Positions 1 to 12,110 of a stretch of DNA of 64,000 bases are shown here, in pieces (position 1 is the first letter of the stretch; the number at the start of each line of letters is the position of its first letter). The notes below the pieces were generated by a model. It was not told where the DNA came from. It saw only the letters and a list, made by a program, of their open reading frames with translations, and did not search any database. The translations under genes and the position numbers were made by a program. This stretch comes from Meconema thalassinum (taxonomy: Eukaryota; Arthropoda; Insecta; Orthoptera; Tettigoniidae). The stretch is from positions 15,908,716-15,972,715 of the forward strand of contig OX336392.1 of NCBI GenBank assembly GCA_946902985.2, in the 5' to 3' direction.

Positions 1-1607
1 GAAGAAAGTGAAAGGGAAAGTTCTGGACTTCCCAAGTTTGAGCAGGAATCACTCGCCAAATGGGACAGTTTCCATTTCGTGAAACCTGAACATGACTCGC
101 TCAAGAGTTTAAAGAGTTGTTTTCCCTGATTATGGGAAAGGAACAACGTAAATTTAAAACTTGTATCACACAAGCAATTATGCAGAATTTAATTAATGTT
201 AAACTAGCAAAGAGGGAAGGGCACCTTGTGAGTGACACCTTATAGAAAGTTACAATTTTATTAATAATGATGGTTAGTAGAAGGTTGAGGAAAGATCATT
301 GGGATATAGGATCAATGTTCATGGCCGTATTTAATATAACCGGACGATCGCGACGCGGTAGAAACGTGGAGCAAGCACTGTTTATCACTATAGTCTATGA
401 AGATGGATGCAAAGTTCACTATAGAAACACTAAAGTTCATGAAAAAGAAAGTTATTGCAATTATGGAAATAACTGATTGCACTATATAGGTGAGAGTCTA
501 TTTCTTGAAAAAGTTGTGATTTACAATTAAATGCGCCATAGAATGTTCCAGAGGTTCCAGCGGTGGAGGAAAGTTAGCTATTGCAAAAATTTGTGAGGAA
601 GATTCCTCATTTTAACTAGCATTTTCACAAGTGCGTGAACAATACTTGACGGCAAGACTCGCAGATAGAGAACAAGATCTCGAAGGTTCCAGAACAACCT
701 TAGCAGAAAATGGGGTTGAGAAAATCCAACGGAGGAAATAGCTTTATATTTATAGACAGCGGGTACTAAATAATATCCCACGTAGCGAGAGAATTTCTCG
801 TTTAAATAGCTTAAGAAAAGCTCTTTTTTAGTAAGGTTGGCTTATACAAGCAGAAGCTCAACATGGCAAATCTCGCGAAGAATGATTACCGCCCCATAAG
901 TAATCTCACGCTGTCTATAAAATAATCTATAAAAGCATGTAGATAAAATGATGAAGATGAGGTTAAAACCTTTAAAATGGTACTTATCTTGATTTCATGT
1001 TGAAGTTGAAGTTTCCTACTACTATGCCAACATGGCGTAAAAGAGTGTGAGCCTCTTGGTTTGAGGAGGCAAGCTCGAGCGGAGCTTTGACTGAACGAGT
1101 CAACTGCAGACTAAGAAGTGAGAGCGGCTCAGCGGAGCACGGAGGGTCCAAGAAAAGGGGGAAGGAGTGGGGGGGTAGGAGACAAAAGGAGAACATATAA
1201 ACATTGCCAACTGTGATACAAAAAATTAATTTCTTGCTGAGCTGATCTTCTAAGAGTTGATAACAGATGATATTAGCGCAGCATGGTGAGTAAAGAAGTG
1301 GATGTAGTCCTCTTGCTCCAAGAGAAAATAGCTGACGATGGTAACAGGATCTGGTGGCCAAATGGATAAGTAAGTCCTCTAGCACCAGGAAGAATTGAGG
1401 AGCTTCAGAGATTCGCTGCGAGGTGACGCTAGGTGGGTCACAGAAGTTATATATCTGAAACATACTTATGAAGACATAAGAGATATGCCCAACAAGGAGA
1501 AAACAGATGATCACTGTTGGTGTTTGGCAAAGAGGAAGGAAGAAATGAACATGCAAAGAGCAATAAAAATTATATCTCAGGTGCCGTGTATTCAAAGAAT
1601 ACACCAA
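1..1607. other. unannotated AT-rich DNA
   Basis: I see no gene, repeat unit or RNA here. The longest reading frame (984-1622, minus, 212 codons) has cysteine- and leucine-rich composition without a recognisable domain, and it runs into the tandem repeat that follows. I treat it as chance. Confidence 0.5.
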
Positions 1608-1985
1608 GGCCATTTGGCACAAATCTACACCGTTTCACCGATCTGAACCAAATTTCACATACTTAGTCTACACTTTGGAATCCGACGAGTAACACCGTCT
1701 GCTTGAAATTTCGGACAGACCACTCCATTCCCTGCATTAGGTCCATTGGCATAAATCTACACCGTCTCACCGATCTGAATCACATTTTGTACACTTACCC
1801 GTTGGAACCCTGCGGGTGACACTGTCCACTTTAAATTTCGGACAGACCACTCCATTTCCTGCATTTAGGCCCTTTATCACAAATCTACACCATTCTTCCT
1901 AATTGCACCACATACACTTTGAAACCCTGCTGGTAACACTGTCCACTTGATATTTTGGACAACGTTCTCCATTCCCTACATTTAG
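1608..1985. repeat. three-copy imperfect tandem repeat, about 128 bp unit
   Basis: Three consecutive units begin near 1608, 1740 and 1868. Each starts with a GGCC(A/C)... segment followed by CAAATCTACACC or close variants. Each then carries a TTTGGAA/CCCTG block, the phrase AACACTGTCCACTT or a variant, TTTCGGACA, and ends with CTCCATT(C/T)CCT(A/G)CATT. The third unit is the most diverged. No coding potential is conserved between units. It lies upstream of a Helitron-like 3' end and could be internal sequence of that element, which is inference. Confidence 0.75.
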
Positions 1986-2809
1986 AATAACAAACAAACT
2001 TAATTTGAAAACCATATATTAAGGCCCTAGAATCATTCATGTCCGTTGTAGTGTAAATGTAAGAGTATTTTAATAAGTATATTGTTGACTGGCAATTCGG
2101 GCTGCATCGCGTCGCCCCTGCCAGTGTTCTGGTGCAGAATTGCGAAAATAGTTGAATCTTGCGCTGCTTATAAATTGTAGTCACGGGGAGTAATTAGTGC
2201 AAAAAGACTTCTTTTACCCCTTAAAACAGTTATCATCATGAACATATTATGCATCTGTATAAGTGCAATGGTGTTGGTGCAATACATTGAGGTTATCAGC
2301 TGCAATAAGCGTTGGTGCTTGCAAATTTACCGTAATTTATTCCGAAACTTATTGTTAAGCGCTTTGTGGCGATAAATGATACTATTGCTACCTCAGGAGC
2401 TCGGGACAGCCGAAGTTTTCCTAAGTGTTCTGATTCTTTTCCTACGGCGCTATGCGACAAAAGACGACACTATTGGTCTCTACATCTCTAACAGACAATG
2501 AGATATAGGTCCTAGGCAGTGTCTTTTATTTCGCTTATTCCTCTTTCTAATCATTTTTAGAAATGTGTTTGTAAATTACATGTGTCAGTGCTGTAGTTAG
2601 TAAATAGCCGTTTCCATATTCATTATTATCATTATTATCATTAGGGGAAAATGATCTAAATGTTACGTCCATTATACTGTACTGCTTATCACCCTCCCTA
2701 CATCCACCACCACCACCTCCACCACAAAGAGTTGTATTTTTTCTTTCGGGTAGTTTAAGTATCCTATGTCAGTTCTGTAGTAGTATTCATTATCATCCAT
2801 AAAACATAT
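1986..2809. other. unannotated intergenic DNA
   Basis: No gene or recognisable repeat was found. It contains short ATT/ATC runs and a CCACC-rich stretch near 2705-2725. It may be the body of a Helitron whose 3' end is at 2843. Confidence 0.4.
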
Positions 2810-2843
2810 AAATCCACCGGGCGAAGCCGGGCACTACTACTAG
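2810..2843 (+). mobile_element. Helitron-type 3' terminus
   Basis: A short hairpin (CCGG at 2817-2820, CCGG at 2827-2830, loop GCGAAG) is followed after 9 bases by CTAG at 2840-2843 and then T. A GC-rich hairpin just before CTRR, with insertion before a T, is the known Helitron 3' signature, and the GCGAAGCC core is typical of insect copies. A second such end lies at 51409-51438. The 5' (TC) end is not identifiable. Confidence 0.55.
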
Positions 2844-2861
2844 TTTATATATATATTACAA

Positions 2862-3100
2862 TTTGCCTTACGTCCCACCGACACAGACACTGTACGTCTT
2901 ATGGCGACGATGGGTTAGGAAAGACTAGGAGTGGGAAGGAAGCGGCAAAGAGATAAAGCGCCCATTTGCCTGGTGTGAAAATGAGAAACCAGGGAAAACC
3001 ATCTCCAGGGCTACCGACAGGGGGGGTTCGGGACGCTCTATTTCCGGAATGAAAGCTCATAGCTGCACAACCCTAACCGCACGGCCAGCTCTCTCCGTCA
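2862..3100 (-). mobile_element. tRNA-derived SINE, reverse orientation
   Basis: Read on the minus strand it begins with a degraded tRNA-like head (GTGCGGTTAGGG and a decayed B box near 3025). It continues with the body that recurs in this window (ATGGTTTTCCCTGGTTT, ATTTTCACACCAGGCAAATG) and ends in a GACGTAAGGC tail. Related bodies occur at 15476-15793, 24671-25030, 25225-25385 and 46425-46750. No clean target duplication was found. Confidence 0.7.
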
Positions 3101-3183
3101 ATCATATCATACTATATCATAATATAATCTTTTTTATTGGGCTGGACGGAGGGAGAGTGCCTAGTCCACAAATTGGTAATACG

Positions 3184-3270
3184 CAGGGCCGTCGCGAGAG
3201 GTGCGGTCTCGCCAGGCCCCGCGCTCAGAAAGGCCCCGCGCTTCAGGCCATTTGTTTTCATAAATGAAAA

Positions 3271-3301
<31 letters not shown>

Positions 3302-4675
3302 AGATAGTGTGTTTGATTCAGTCCAGCCCAAATTAAAATTTGTCCTCGGCTATGTTGATATGATAGCAGAAACTCCAAGGATCGTCGAATCGTTCATCGA
3401 GATTTTGGAGGTACACGACACTACGGGAAAGGGGTTAGCTGAGGTTTTAGAAGGAGTATTGGAGGATAATGATCTTGATATCATGGACTGTTGGGGACAA
3501 GGGTATGACAAGGGTGCTAACATGAAGGCCAAGTATAAGGGAGTGCAGATGCGAGTAAAAAAATACTAATACACGAGCAATGTTCATAGCATGTGTTGTA
3601 CACAATCTTAACTTACTTTTGGGTGACATGGTTAATGCAATAAGAACGCTATGGCATTTCTTGGTATAGTTCAGCGCCTGCACACTTTGTTTGTAGCTTC
3701 CACGGAAAGGTGGGACATTTTGTGCGAACTATGTCCTGGCCTCCTCACACTAAAATCTTTAGCTAGCACGAGATGGGGATGTTGAATTGGCAGTGCCAAG
3801 CCCATCAGGTACCAGTTAGGCAAAGTAAGCGAAGCTCTAGAAAAATTGACAGAAACTACCAATGATCCTGTTACCCGGTCAGAGGCCCAATCTTTGTTGC
3901 TTCATACAAGTTCGTATGAATTTGTTTTAAGCCTCGTTAACTGGTACGATATTTAATTTTCTGTGAACTCAACAAGTAAAACTCTCCAATCTGAGAAGAC
4001 TTCGTTAGATACGGCATTAACCGAACTTCAGGGCCTAAAGTCATTTTTTCAAAATTATCGCAACACTGGCTTTGACAGTGCAATGTTCACCGCCAGAGAA
4101 ATAATGGAAAATTTGGGCTATGCAAATACATTTTCTATTCGCTGTCAAAGCAATCGCAAAAGGTTCCTTGATGAAATAAAACAGCAAAATGATCAGCAAG
4201 TGGAAAAAACTGAAGAGGAACTTTAAAAAGAAGCTGAAAATAAATTTCGGGTAAATTACTTTTTGTCTGTCGTAGATACTGCACTGAGCTGCGTAGAAAA
4301 TAGATTTAACGAAGTTAATTTTTTTCGGAATACTTTAGATTTTTCTTCGATCCTTCCAAGCTTTCCAATTTAGAGGAAAGGCAATTGAAAGACCATTGTC
4401 AAACACTCTCTAATTTTCTAAAAGACGGGGAGCTTGAAGATTTGGATGCAGAGGATCTTTTTCTGGAGCAACAATTATTTAGGTACGCTGTTTCGTAATC
4501 TGTAAAAGGTGCTTGCGGTGCACCAGAGTACTTAGCCCCGATAAAGGAGTCCTATCCTAATTTAACGACGGCATATCGAATTATGCTTACAATTCCTATA
4601 ACGGTTGCGTCGGGGGAAAGGAGTTTTTCCATTTTGAAACTAAACAAAACAAGTAGTTCCCTGAAGAATTAAAGC
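3184..4675 (+). pseudogene. decayed hAT transposase (ZMYM1-like)
   Basis: This is a relic of a hAT-superfamily transposase, the enzyme that cuts and pastes its own element. The clear segment at 3309-3569 contains GYVDM...VEVHDTTGKGL and DCWGQGYDKGANM, matching the catalytic core of ZMYM1-like hAT proteins. Further on, in other frames, come FIACVVHNLNL and STRW (about 3580-3790), then 3963-4226 with NYRNTGFDSAM, and finally near 4590-4670 the hAT dimerisation signature VASGERSFS..LKLNKT. At least three frameshifts and several stops separate these blocks, so it cannot be functional. The likely left terminus is CAGGGCCG at 3184, preceded by GC-rich repeats like those of the hAT at 17317. The right terminus is missing, and family A repeat starts at about 4652. 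Family assignment is from recognised motifs; the boundaries are inferred. Confidence 0.8.
3267..3302. repeat. (AAAT)n microsatellite
   Basis: Nine or so AAAT repeats lie between the hAT left terminus and its transposase relic. Confidence 0.9.
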
Positions 4676-6655
4676 CTATTTTCATATATCCTACTTATGT
4701 TAACTGCCACTATCAACATACAACATTTCAGTTTGATTGCTGTAATAGATTCGTAGATATTGAGAACCGACTAAATATTTCGGATGTTCGCCATGTTGGA
4801 TTTTTATATATGTAGGTCATAGAGTTATGTACTGTTACATGAAGATTATTGTGTACGTGTAGCATTCAAACTTCAATCGCATGGTTAGGACACAAGAAGT
4901 AAAAACGAGATTTTAATATGTCACACTGCTGCCATCTTGTGGTTATGGAAACATTTGAATAAGGATTTACTGTACCAAGTTTCACTGCACTCGGATGGTT
5001 ATATTGTGAGAAATGTCCATGTGAATATTTTTACTTCGCGTCACCACCATGTTGGATTTGTATTATTGAAAGTCCTATAGGTGAACTTATCTTCATAGCC
5101 CCTATGAACATTTAAAACAAGTAGTTCCGTGAAGAACTATACAGCCTATTTTCATATATCCTACTATTGTTAATTGCCTCTAGCAACATACACAATTTCA
5201 GTTTGATTGCTGTAATAGATTCGTAGATATTGAGAACCGACTAAATATTTCGGATGGTCGCCATGTTGGATTTTATATATGTAGGTCCTAGAGTTATGTA
5301 CTGTTACATACAGATTATTGTGAACGTGTAGTATTCAAACTTGAATCGCATAATTAAGACACAAGAAAAAACAAGTAGATTTAAAAAAAATTCACAGCTG
5401 CCATCTTGAGGTTATGGAAACAATTGAAATAAATTAGATGCCAGTGGATTAACATTCGGATAAAGATTTACTGTACCAAGTTTCACTGCACGCGGATGGT
5501 TAAATTGCGAGAAACGTCCATGTTAATATTTATAATTCGCGTCACCGCCATGTTGGATTTGTGATCACCAGGTTATTTAAAGTCCTATAGGTGAACTTAA
5601 GTTCATAGCCCCTATGAACATTACAAAATTTAGTTTGATTGCTAAAATAGATTCGTAGATATTCAGTATCGTCTAAATATTTCGGATGGTCGCCATGTTG
5701 GATTGTTAAATGTATAGGCCATAGAGTCATGTACCATTAAAGGAAAATTATTGCGTAGGTTCATTATTCAAACTTTCACTTCGATCGCATGACTACATCA
5801 CAAGAAATAAAAACTTAATTTTAAAATTCGCACTGCCGCCATCTTGAGGTTATGTAAACAATTGAACTAAATTAGATACCAGTGGATTACAATGTGTATA
5901 AATATTTCCTGTACCAGGTTTCAGTGCGCTTGGAATATTAAATCGCGAGAAAGGTCTATTTAAAATTTTCAAATTCGCTTGGCCGCCATGTTCGTTTTGT
6001 AGTTAACCGGTTTTTGAAAATCTTATAGATGGACTTCCAGTAGTGCCCTTTATCTCCGTACAAAATTTTAGGGAGATACCGCTAATAGTTTCAGAGATGT
6101 AGAATGCCGGTGAAATATTTCGCACATCCGCCATCTTGTGATTATGTAAACAATTGAACGAAGTTAGATGTCGGTGCATTACAATGTATATAAACATATA
6201 CTGTGCCAAGTTTCATTGCGTTTGGTTGGTCAAATCGCGAGAAACGTCTATTTAAAAGTCGCAAATTCGCTTGGCCGCCATGTTGGTTTTGTAGTTACCA
6301 GGTTTCCAAAAGTCACATAAGTGAACTTATAGTAGTTCCCTCTATCACCATAGAAAATGTCAGGGTAATATCGGTAATAGTTTCGGAGATATTGGATGCT
6401 GGTGAAATATTTCGCACAGCTGCCATGTTGGATTGGTGAGTCGTAACAAAATTTGGAGGGCACGGTCGAGGTCGCCGGGAATAGTGCTATGAACTTTCCG
6501 AGTTTCATTGAAATCGCTCCTGCCGTTTAGATTTTATTAGGGGGGGACACACACACGAATCACACACACACACACACACACACGCACACACACACGGACA
6601 AAAGGTGATCTCATAAGCCTATTTTTTCAAAATTGAAAATAGGCTAAAAATCAGT
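4652..6655 (+). repeat. family A interspersed repeat, copy 1, 146-bp periodic
   Basis: Long non-coding repeat built of degenerate monomers. A GCC(G)CCAT(G/C)TTG core recurs at about 4789, 4931, 5045, 5269, 5398, 5545, 5689, 5836, 5983, 6128, 6275 and 6419, with mostly 144-147 bp between cores in the second half. Units alternate between CATGTTGG and CATCTTGAGG versions. The right end has a (CA)n stretch (6547-6598), then AAAAGGTGATCTCATAAG, then a hairpin AGCCTATTTT...AAAATAGGCT ending at about 6650. No reading frame is conserved. Copies also lie at 6656-7672, 46785-49175 and 62695-63967 (reverse). Confidence 0.8.
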
Positions 6656-7672
6656 TTGATTGCTGTAATAGATTCGTAGATATTGAGAACCGTCTAAATA
6701 TTTCGGATGGTCGCCATGTTGGATTGTTATATGTATTGGCCATAGAGTCATGTACCATTAAAGGAAAATTATTGCGTAGGTTCATCATTCAAACTTTCAC
6801 TTCGATCGCATGATTACGACACAAGAAATAAAAACTTAATTTTAAAATTAGCACAGCCGCCATCTTGAGGTTATGTAAACAATTGAACTGAATTAAATAC
6901 CAGTACATTACAATGTGTATAAACATTTGCTGTGCCAAGTTTCATTGCGTTTGGATCATTACATCGCGAGAAAAGTCTATTTAAAACTTTCAACTTCGCG
7001 TGGCCGCCATGTCCGTTTTGTAGTTAACCGATTTTTGAAAGTCTCATAAATGAACTTTCAGTAGTGCTCTTTATCTCCGTACAAAATTTCAGGGTGATAA
7101 CGGTAATAGTTTCAGAGATATAGAATGCCGGTGAAATAATTCGCACAGCCTCCATCTTGAGATTATGTAAACAATTGAACGAAGTTAGATGTCAGTGCAT
7201 TACAATGTGTATGAACATATACTGTACCAAGTTTCATTGCGTTTGGTTGGTTAAATCGCGAGAAACATCTATTTAAAGTCGCAATTTCGCTTGGACGCCA
7301 TGTTGGTTTTGTAGTTACCAGGTTTACAAAAGTCATATAGGTGAACTTCTAGTAGTTCCCTTTATCACCGTACAAACTTCCAGGGTATTCTCGGTAATCG
7401 TTTCGGAGATATTGAATGCTGATGAAATATTTCGCACAGCCGCCATGTTGGATTGGTGAGACGTAACAAAATTTGAAGGGCATGGTCGGGGTCGTCCGGA
7501 ATAGTGCTATGAACTTACCGAGTTTCATTGAAATCGCTCCAGCCGTTAAGATTATATTAGGGGAATACACACAAACGAATCACACACTCACTCACACACA
7601 CTCACACACAGACACACGGACAAAAGGTGATCTCATAAGCCTATTTTTCCATAAATGAAAATAGGCTAAGAA
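6656..7672 (+). repeat. family A repeat, copy 2
   Basis: Directly abuts copy 1 and repeats its last six monomers and terminus. Motif cores lie at about 6711, 6856, 7003, 7148, 7296 and 7441 (spacings 145-148). The terminus has CA-rich microsatellite at 7565-7620, GATCTCATAAG, and a hairpin made of GCCTATTTTTCC and GAAAATAGGC, ending at 7670. The two head-to-tail copies suggest a tandem duplication or insertion of one copy next to another. Confidence 0.8.
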
Positions 7673-9603
7673 ACTATTTGCGATCAATGATGGCGCAGGA
7701 GCGTCTGAACGGTTCGGCTGCTCTGTCAATTGAATGTGAAACGGCCAAAAAATTAGAAATGAACGATTGAATGAGCACTTTTGCCCTAGCAAAGGCCCGC
7801 AAAGCGCCTTTTACATAAATAAAAACTCTAAATACTAAACATAAAACAGATTTTTTTAAATAAAAAATAAAAGCCTGCCTTGTAAACATGTTATTTCTTG
7901 AACAAAGGGGCCGTTCAGCTGATATTTATCGGTGGAAGTAGACTTATAGCACTTTTAGTAGTTTAGTTTATGAAAAACCGTATAGCCGAAGAAATGTTGA
8001 AATATGTAAACGTGATTGCGTATTATTATTATTAATGATGTGCGTTTGGGTAAGAAATTACATCAAGCACATGCTGCTTTTTCCATAATATATTATTTAT
8101 GCCAAAAAATCACCTGTGTTAGCTCATTATATCAGGTTTCCATTGATATAGCTTGTTGCTTTTATCTGATCAGGTGCTTCTTGTACCCAATTTTATGCTT
8201 AGGCCTATCCTATTTGTTGAGGTTTGTTTAGAAACTAGAAATGTAATAAAATGAGTTTTAACTAGCCTAAAACTGTAATTTCTTTTAAAATATCACTCAC
8301 CGTACAACACATCCACTTACAGTCTAACGCTATCAGTGAGAGAGAGAAGACATTGAGTGACGAGGAAAGGTAGGGGCGGAAGTAGGTGGTAATTGAAGGG
8401 TAGACAATCACTAACACAAATGCAGAGGCTGTCAAACGGTGATAGTGCTGCCATCTCTTGCCTTGCGATTGACGGCGGTGGTGATCGCACAGCCTAAGTA
8501 GGAGAGGTGACTTCAAATCGAATAAGACCTCCACAAGACCCATATCACTTGATAGTTCTAGAAAACAAGACAAAATGTTTCTTATCAGACAAAGTATCGG
8601 TCCCAATCTCAGCAAAAAGCAATGTCCTCACTTGTGTGAAATGTTGAAGGGCTGAAGGCAAAGAGCTCGGAAAGGTTTCAAATTGTGAGTCTTGGAGAGA
8701 CTATCAAACTAAAAAATCACATTTTGAAAATCTTTGTCGGTCAAACTCGCTTCAATGTTTAATCCTTGTCAAATTAACTTATTTATTTACACAACTGTTT
8801 CTTTAATGTGTTCCTTGGTTCAATATCCTCAGGTGTATATTGACTAACACCGGAAGTAGTTATTAGGGATTAAGTGAAACTTTGCATTGACTCACACTAG
8901 TGCTCGTAGTGGTAGAAAAGGCAAACTTTTAATCTAATTAACCGGAAATGATTGAGTTTCATTGACTCATGCGAAAAAAAGCAGAGTTCATGTTTGCAGG
9001 CAATAAGTGTAGAAATTCTTGCTGAGATGCGATCTAGACAGCCAGTGCCTGAGCGCACGACTAGATACCTCGTTGTGAGGAGAGTTGATATATTTCCAAT
9101 CATTTTACTGCCATTTTTTTAATGCACTCCATTTGATTGTAGATAATATTATTAAAGAATTTAATTTTCAAATAAGACAATGAGCTGCAGCACTTCACCA
9201 CATAAGGTGGAGCCGCCCCTGTTACCTACAGTATATTGCCGTTTCTACTTGGTCGGGCTTGAGTTTTCTATCTGGTGGATTATTTATCGCCATCCAAATG
9301 ACAACTGAGGACAACAACATTAAAGTAATGTTACTGCCGCTTTAGAGGCGCTGAGGTGTTGGAGCTTTATTTTCAAGGGAATCTATAATGTATCAGTAAT
9401 TCTGACACGAAGCTGTCGCAATAAATTGCCATCAGAATGTGTCGTCATCGAGCCCGCAATCTTCTGTTTGGAGAGGCTAGAGTTAAGCCAATTACGCTGT
9501 TCAGCCTAATAACAACAACATTTAAAGGGAAATCAAAAAGCTCAGCTAATCTGGAGATCTAGGAACATTTCTGATCTAAAACGAAACAGTTCCACCTAAA
9601 AAG
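7673..9603. other. unannotated DNA
   Basis: I find no gene or recognised repeat. Reading frames here (up to 117 codons at 8262-8615, minus) have no domain I recognise and are probably chance. Confidence 0.4.
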
Positions 9604-9715
9604 ATGGCTTTCACGGTCAAGGAATTAAGACTCAGTAATTTTTCTTGGTTTATGCCCTGTCTTGTCTAAGATAGGCTCATCAGCGGGCTCTTGGTGTCCG
9701 TGTCCGGACCGCACC
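9604..9715 (+). repeat. single copy of the foldback unit seen at 50 kb
   Basis: Contains GGCTTTCACGGTCA, then TTTTTCTTGGTTTATGCC, CCTGTCTTGTC and CTCATCAGCGGGCTCTTGG. The same blocks in the same order form the arms of the inverted repeat at 49990-50395. This is an independent, single-armed copy of that short interspersed unit. Confidence 0.65.
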
Positions 9716-10216
9716 TAAGTTAACAATCAGATGGATTAGCCATGGGCATTCCTAAAGCCCGGTTGTCTCAAATGTATGTATTGAGATACGTGAATTGGAA
9801 ACCATTTCTCAGTGTTACTGTAGTAATCAAAATAAGTGCTTTTCAGTCGGTCAACACGATGTAGGCCTACCCAAAAGTAATGGGTGTTTCCCTAAACGTG
9901 AACATATTTATATGATATAGATTTACTTGCATGATCAGCTTCTCTCGTCAAATGATCACCATCAGTTCCTATACACTTAGGTCAAGGTGAGAAACACCTT
10001 GCTTGGGAAGAAAAATACGGTAATTGAGATTTTTGTTGTTTTTAAGATATCTACCAAGTGTAGAACTCTAATATCTTGAAGAAATGAAAAAAATGCGAAA
10101 ATTGTGCATGCTATTCCTAGGGACTGAATTCTTAAATTTTTACCTATTTGTTTCCTTACTTCTAAATACAAAGATACTCTAATAATTTTCCGAATCTCAC
10201 TTAAAAGAGCAATATT
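9716..10216. other. unannotated DNA
   Basis: Nothing recognisable was found. It is AT-rich, and the only reading frames are short ones in low-complexity sequence. Confidence 0.4.
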
Positions 10217-10955
10217 CATGAATTCTCATTCATTCATGTTCTCAATCCGTAGATTGGTCGGCAGCCATCCTCCTCTTCCATTCTTCCCTGTCGCCAGTCA
10301 GTCTCTTCATGTCTCTGTATGAATGTTATGATCTGTTTGATGTATTGCAGTCTCGGTCGCCCTCTTCCTCTCTTGCCCTGAATTATGCCATCCAACACAG
10401 TTACTATACAGTTATTGTGGCGATAGACATGTCCTATGAGTTGGTCTCGTCGTTTCCGTATTGTTTTGAGAAATGCTCTCTTTGCATTTATGTTTTTGAG
10501 CACTTCGCCATTCGTCACTCTTGCGGTCCATGGAATTTTTCCCATCCACCGCCAACACCACATTTCAAAGGCTGCGAGTCTTCTTTTATCAGCACATCCC
10601 ATTGTCCAAGCTTCTGAGCCATACAAGGCTACATTCCACACATAACATTTTATAAATTTAGTCCTGGTCTCAAAAGATATTTTCTTTGAAGTCAGAAGGG
10701 ATTTTTTGCTGTTAAATGCAATTTTTGCTTGGGCAATTCTAGCTTGAATATCAGTTCAACTTTTTCCAGTGGAAGTAATTTTACTCCCTAGAGAGGTGAA
10801 GGTGTTAACTTGCTTAAGTGGAGCACCAGCTATGTGAATAGCTGCATTAAGTTGTTCTCTAGCACATACCATTATTTCCGTCTTTTTAATATTGATTTTC
10901 ATATTATATTTTTCATGTAGAATCCTGTTCATTTCCGAGAGTGCAGTTCATGAAT
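10217..10955 (-). pseudogene. LINE reverse-transcriptase C-terminal fragment
   Basis: Minus-strand remnant of a non-LTR retrotransposon protein. The best segment (10234-10641) reads WNVALYGSEAWT, then FEMWCWRWMGKI, IGHVYRHN and GKRGRGRPR, the usual post-RT tail of insect LINEs that copy themselves by target-primed reverse transcription. Upstream to about 10955, frameshifted, are MKINIKKTEIMV and an FTSLGSKIT-like segment typical of the thumb region. The RT catalytic FADD box is absent, so only the 3' part remains (5' truncation is normal for LINEs). Related fragments are at 39810-40748 and 42836-43337. The clade is not assigned. Confidence 0.8.
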
Positions 10956-11377
10956 TCTGTAGTACTTAAAAAAACTAAATGATACCTAAAAATATCTAAT
11001 TGCAGTTTTTTTTTCATTTATTGTAGTATTAAATTTTTTACTATTAATTTGTAAAAGTAAACCACATGGCAGTGTTTATTCCTAGCTCTAATTGATTGAG
11101 AGAAATCCTACCTTCAAATACTTGCAGCATTTTTCAGCTTGCGTCTTATTGTTTGGTTTTCTCTTACAGAAAAGTGGGTAAATCTCCTATTGTCCCAAGT
11201 TCCCTATATTCTAAGTAAAATAAGTTAATTAACGGGCAGCCTTGGCTTTATTGAATTTCAACTCTTCTTCTTTCTGTGTCTATCCGTTCCAGATGTTGGT
11301 GACCATCATAGTTATGTCAGTTTTGGATGTTGGTAGGTCAAGCCTAGACTTAAAAACTACCGGAGGGAAGATGATAT
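10956..11377. other. unannotated DNA
   Basis: AT-rich sequence with a T run near 11007. No gene or repeat family recognised. Confidence 0.4.
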
Positions 11378-12106
11378 TGTTACGTGCCACCCCCCCCCCC
11401 CCCTAGTGGCACCTTTTGTTAACTGGATTATGGTGGGTTGAAGCACAACACAGATTGTTCATTTAAATTAAATAATTAACTTTATTGCGGCCAGAAAGAT
11501 ACAGCACTCATCAGTAAATACAAGCAATTATTACCTTACTCCAGTTTCCTCCTCGGCGAGAACACTTCCCCTTTCACTTGTCAGTAAGCCGCAGAAGTTA
11601 ATCCCTCGTAATGAGGTGGCCCCGTGCGTTGGCTGGAAATATCTGCACTCAGCCTGTCACCGTACTACACACTGTTTCACAATGCACCACAATCACTTAT
11701 GTCGCACTCGAAAAACACACTCGTTCAAGACACAGTTCCTCTGTAGGCTTCTCACTTCCTCGCTGTCAAGAGAATCAGCTTCACTAGGGGTTTCGCAAGT
11801 TACCACACTTCTGTCGCTTAGGATAAACGCTCGCACTAGCTCATAAAAACACAACAACAACCACTGCTTGACAGGTCGCACTTATATAGCAGGCCGGTGA
11901 CTCAATAAATGCTTCTAGATCCATCCAGGGTTCACGGCTTCTCGAGGTTTCCATCGCTGGCTCAGTCACGAATATTCTGGACCATCCCTTTGTCCTAGTA
12001 GCCCTGTTGCATAAGGCGCACGCAATACTCGAGGCAGGGCACAGCCCAGCCCTGGGGCAGTTGTGACTCATGCGGCGAGCGATGACACAAACTCACAGCC
12101 GTAACA
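11378..12106 (-). mobile_element. solo LTR (Gypsy-like) with 4-bp target duplication
   Basis: Begins TGTTACG and ends CGTAACA, the required TG...CA inverted ends. It is flanked on both sides by ATAT (11374-11377 and 12107-12110), a 4-bp target duplication as made by Gypsy-group integrases. On the minus strand a TATATAAG box (rc of 11883-11890) precedes an AATAAA signal (rc of 11481-11486), which sets the orientation. A C14 run lies at about 11389-11402. There is no internal retroelement sequence on either side, so this is a solo LTR left by recombination between two LTRs. It is unrelated in sequence to the LTRs at 55301 and 60556. Confidence 0.82.
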
Positions 12107-12110
12107 ATAT

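Noticed and set aside
984..1622. 212-codon minus frame
   Set aside because: No domain, Leu/Cys/Phe-rich composition typical of a chance frame, and it overlaps a tandem repeat.
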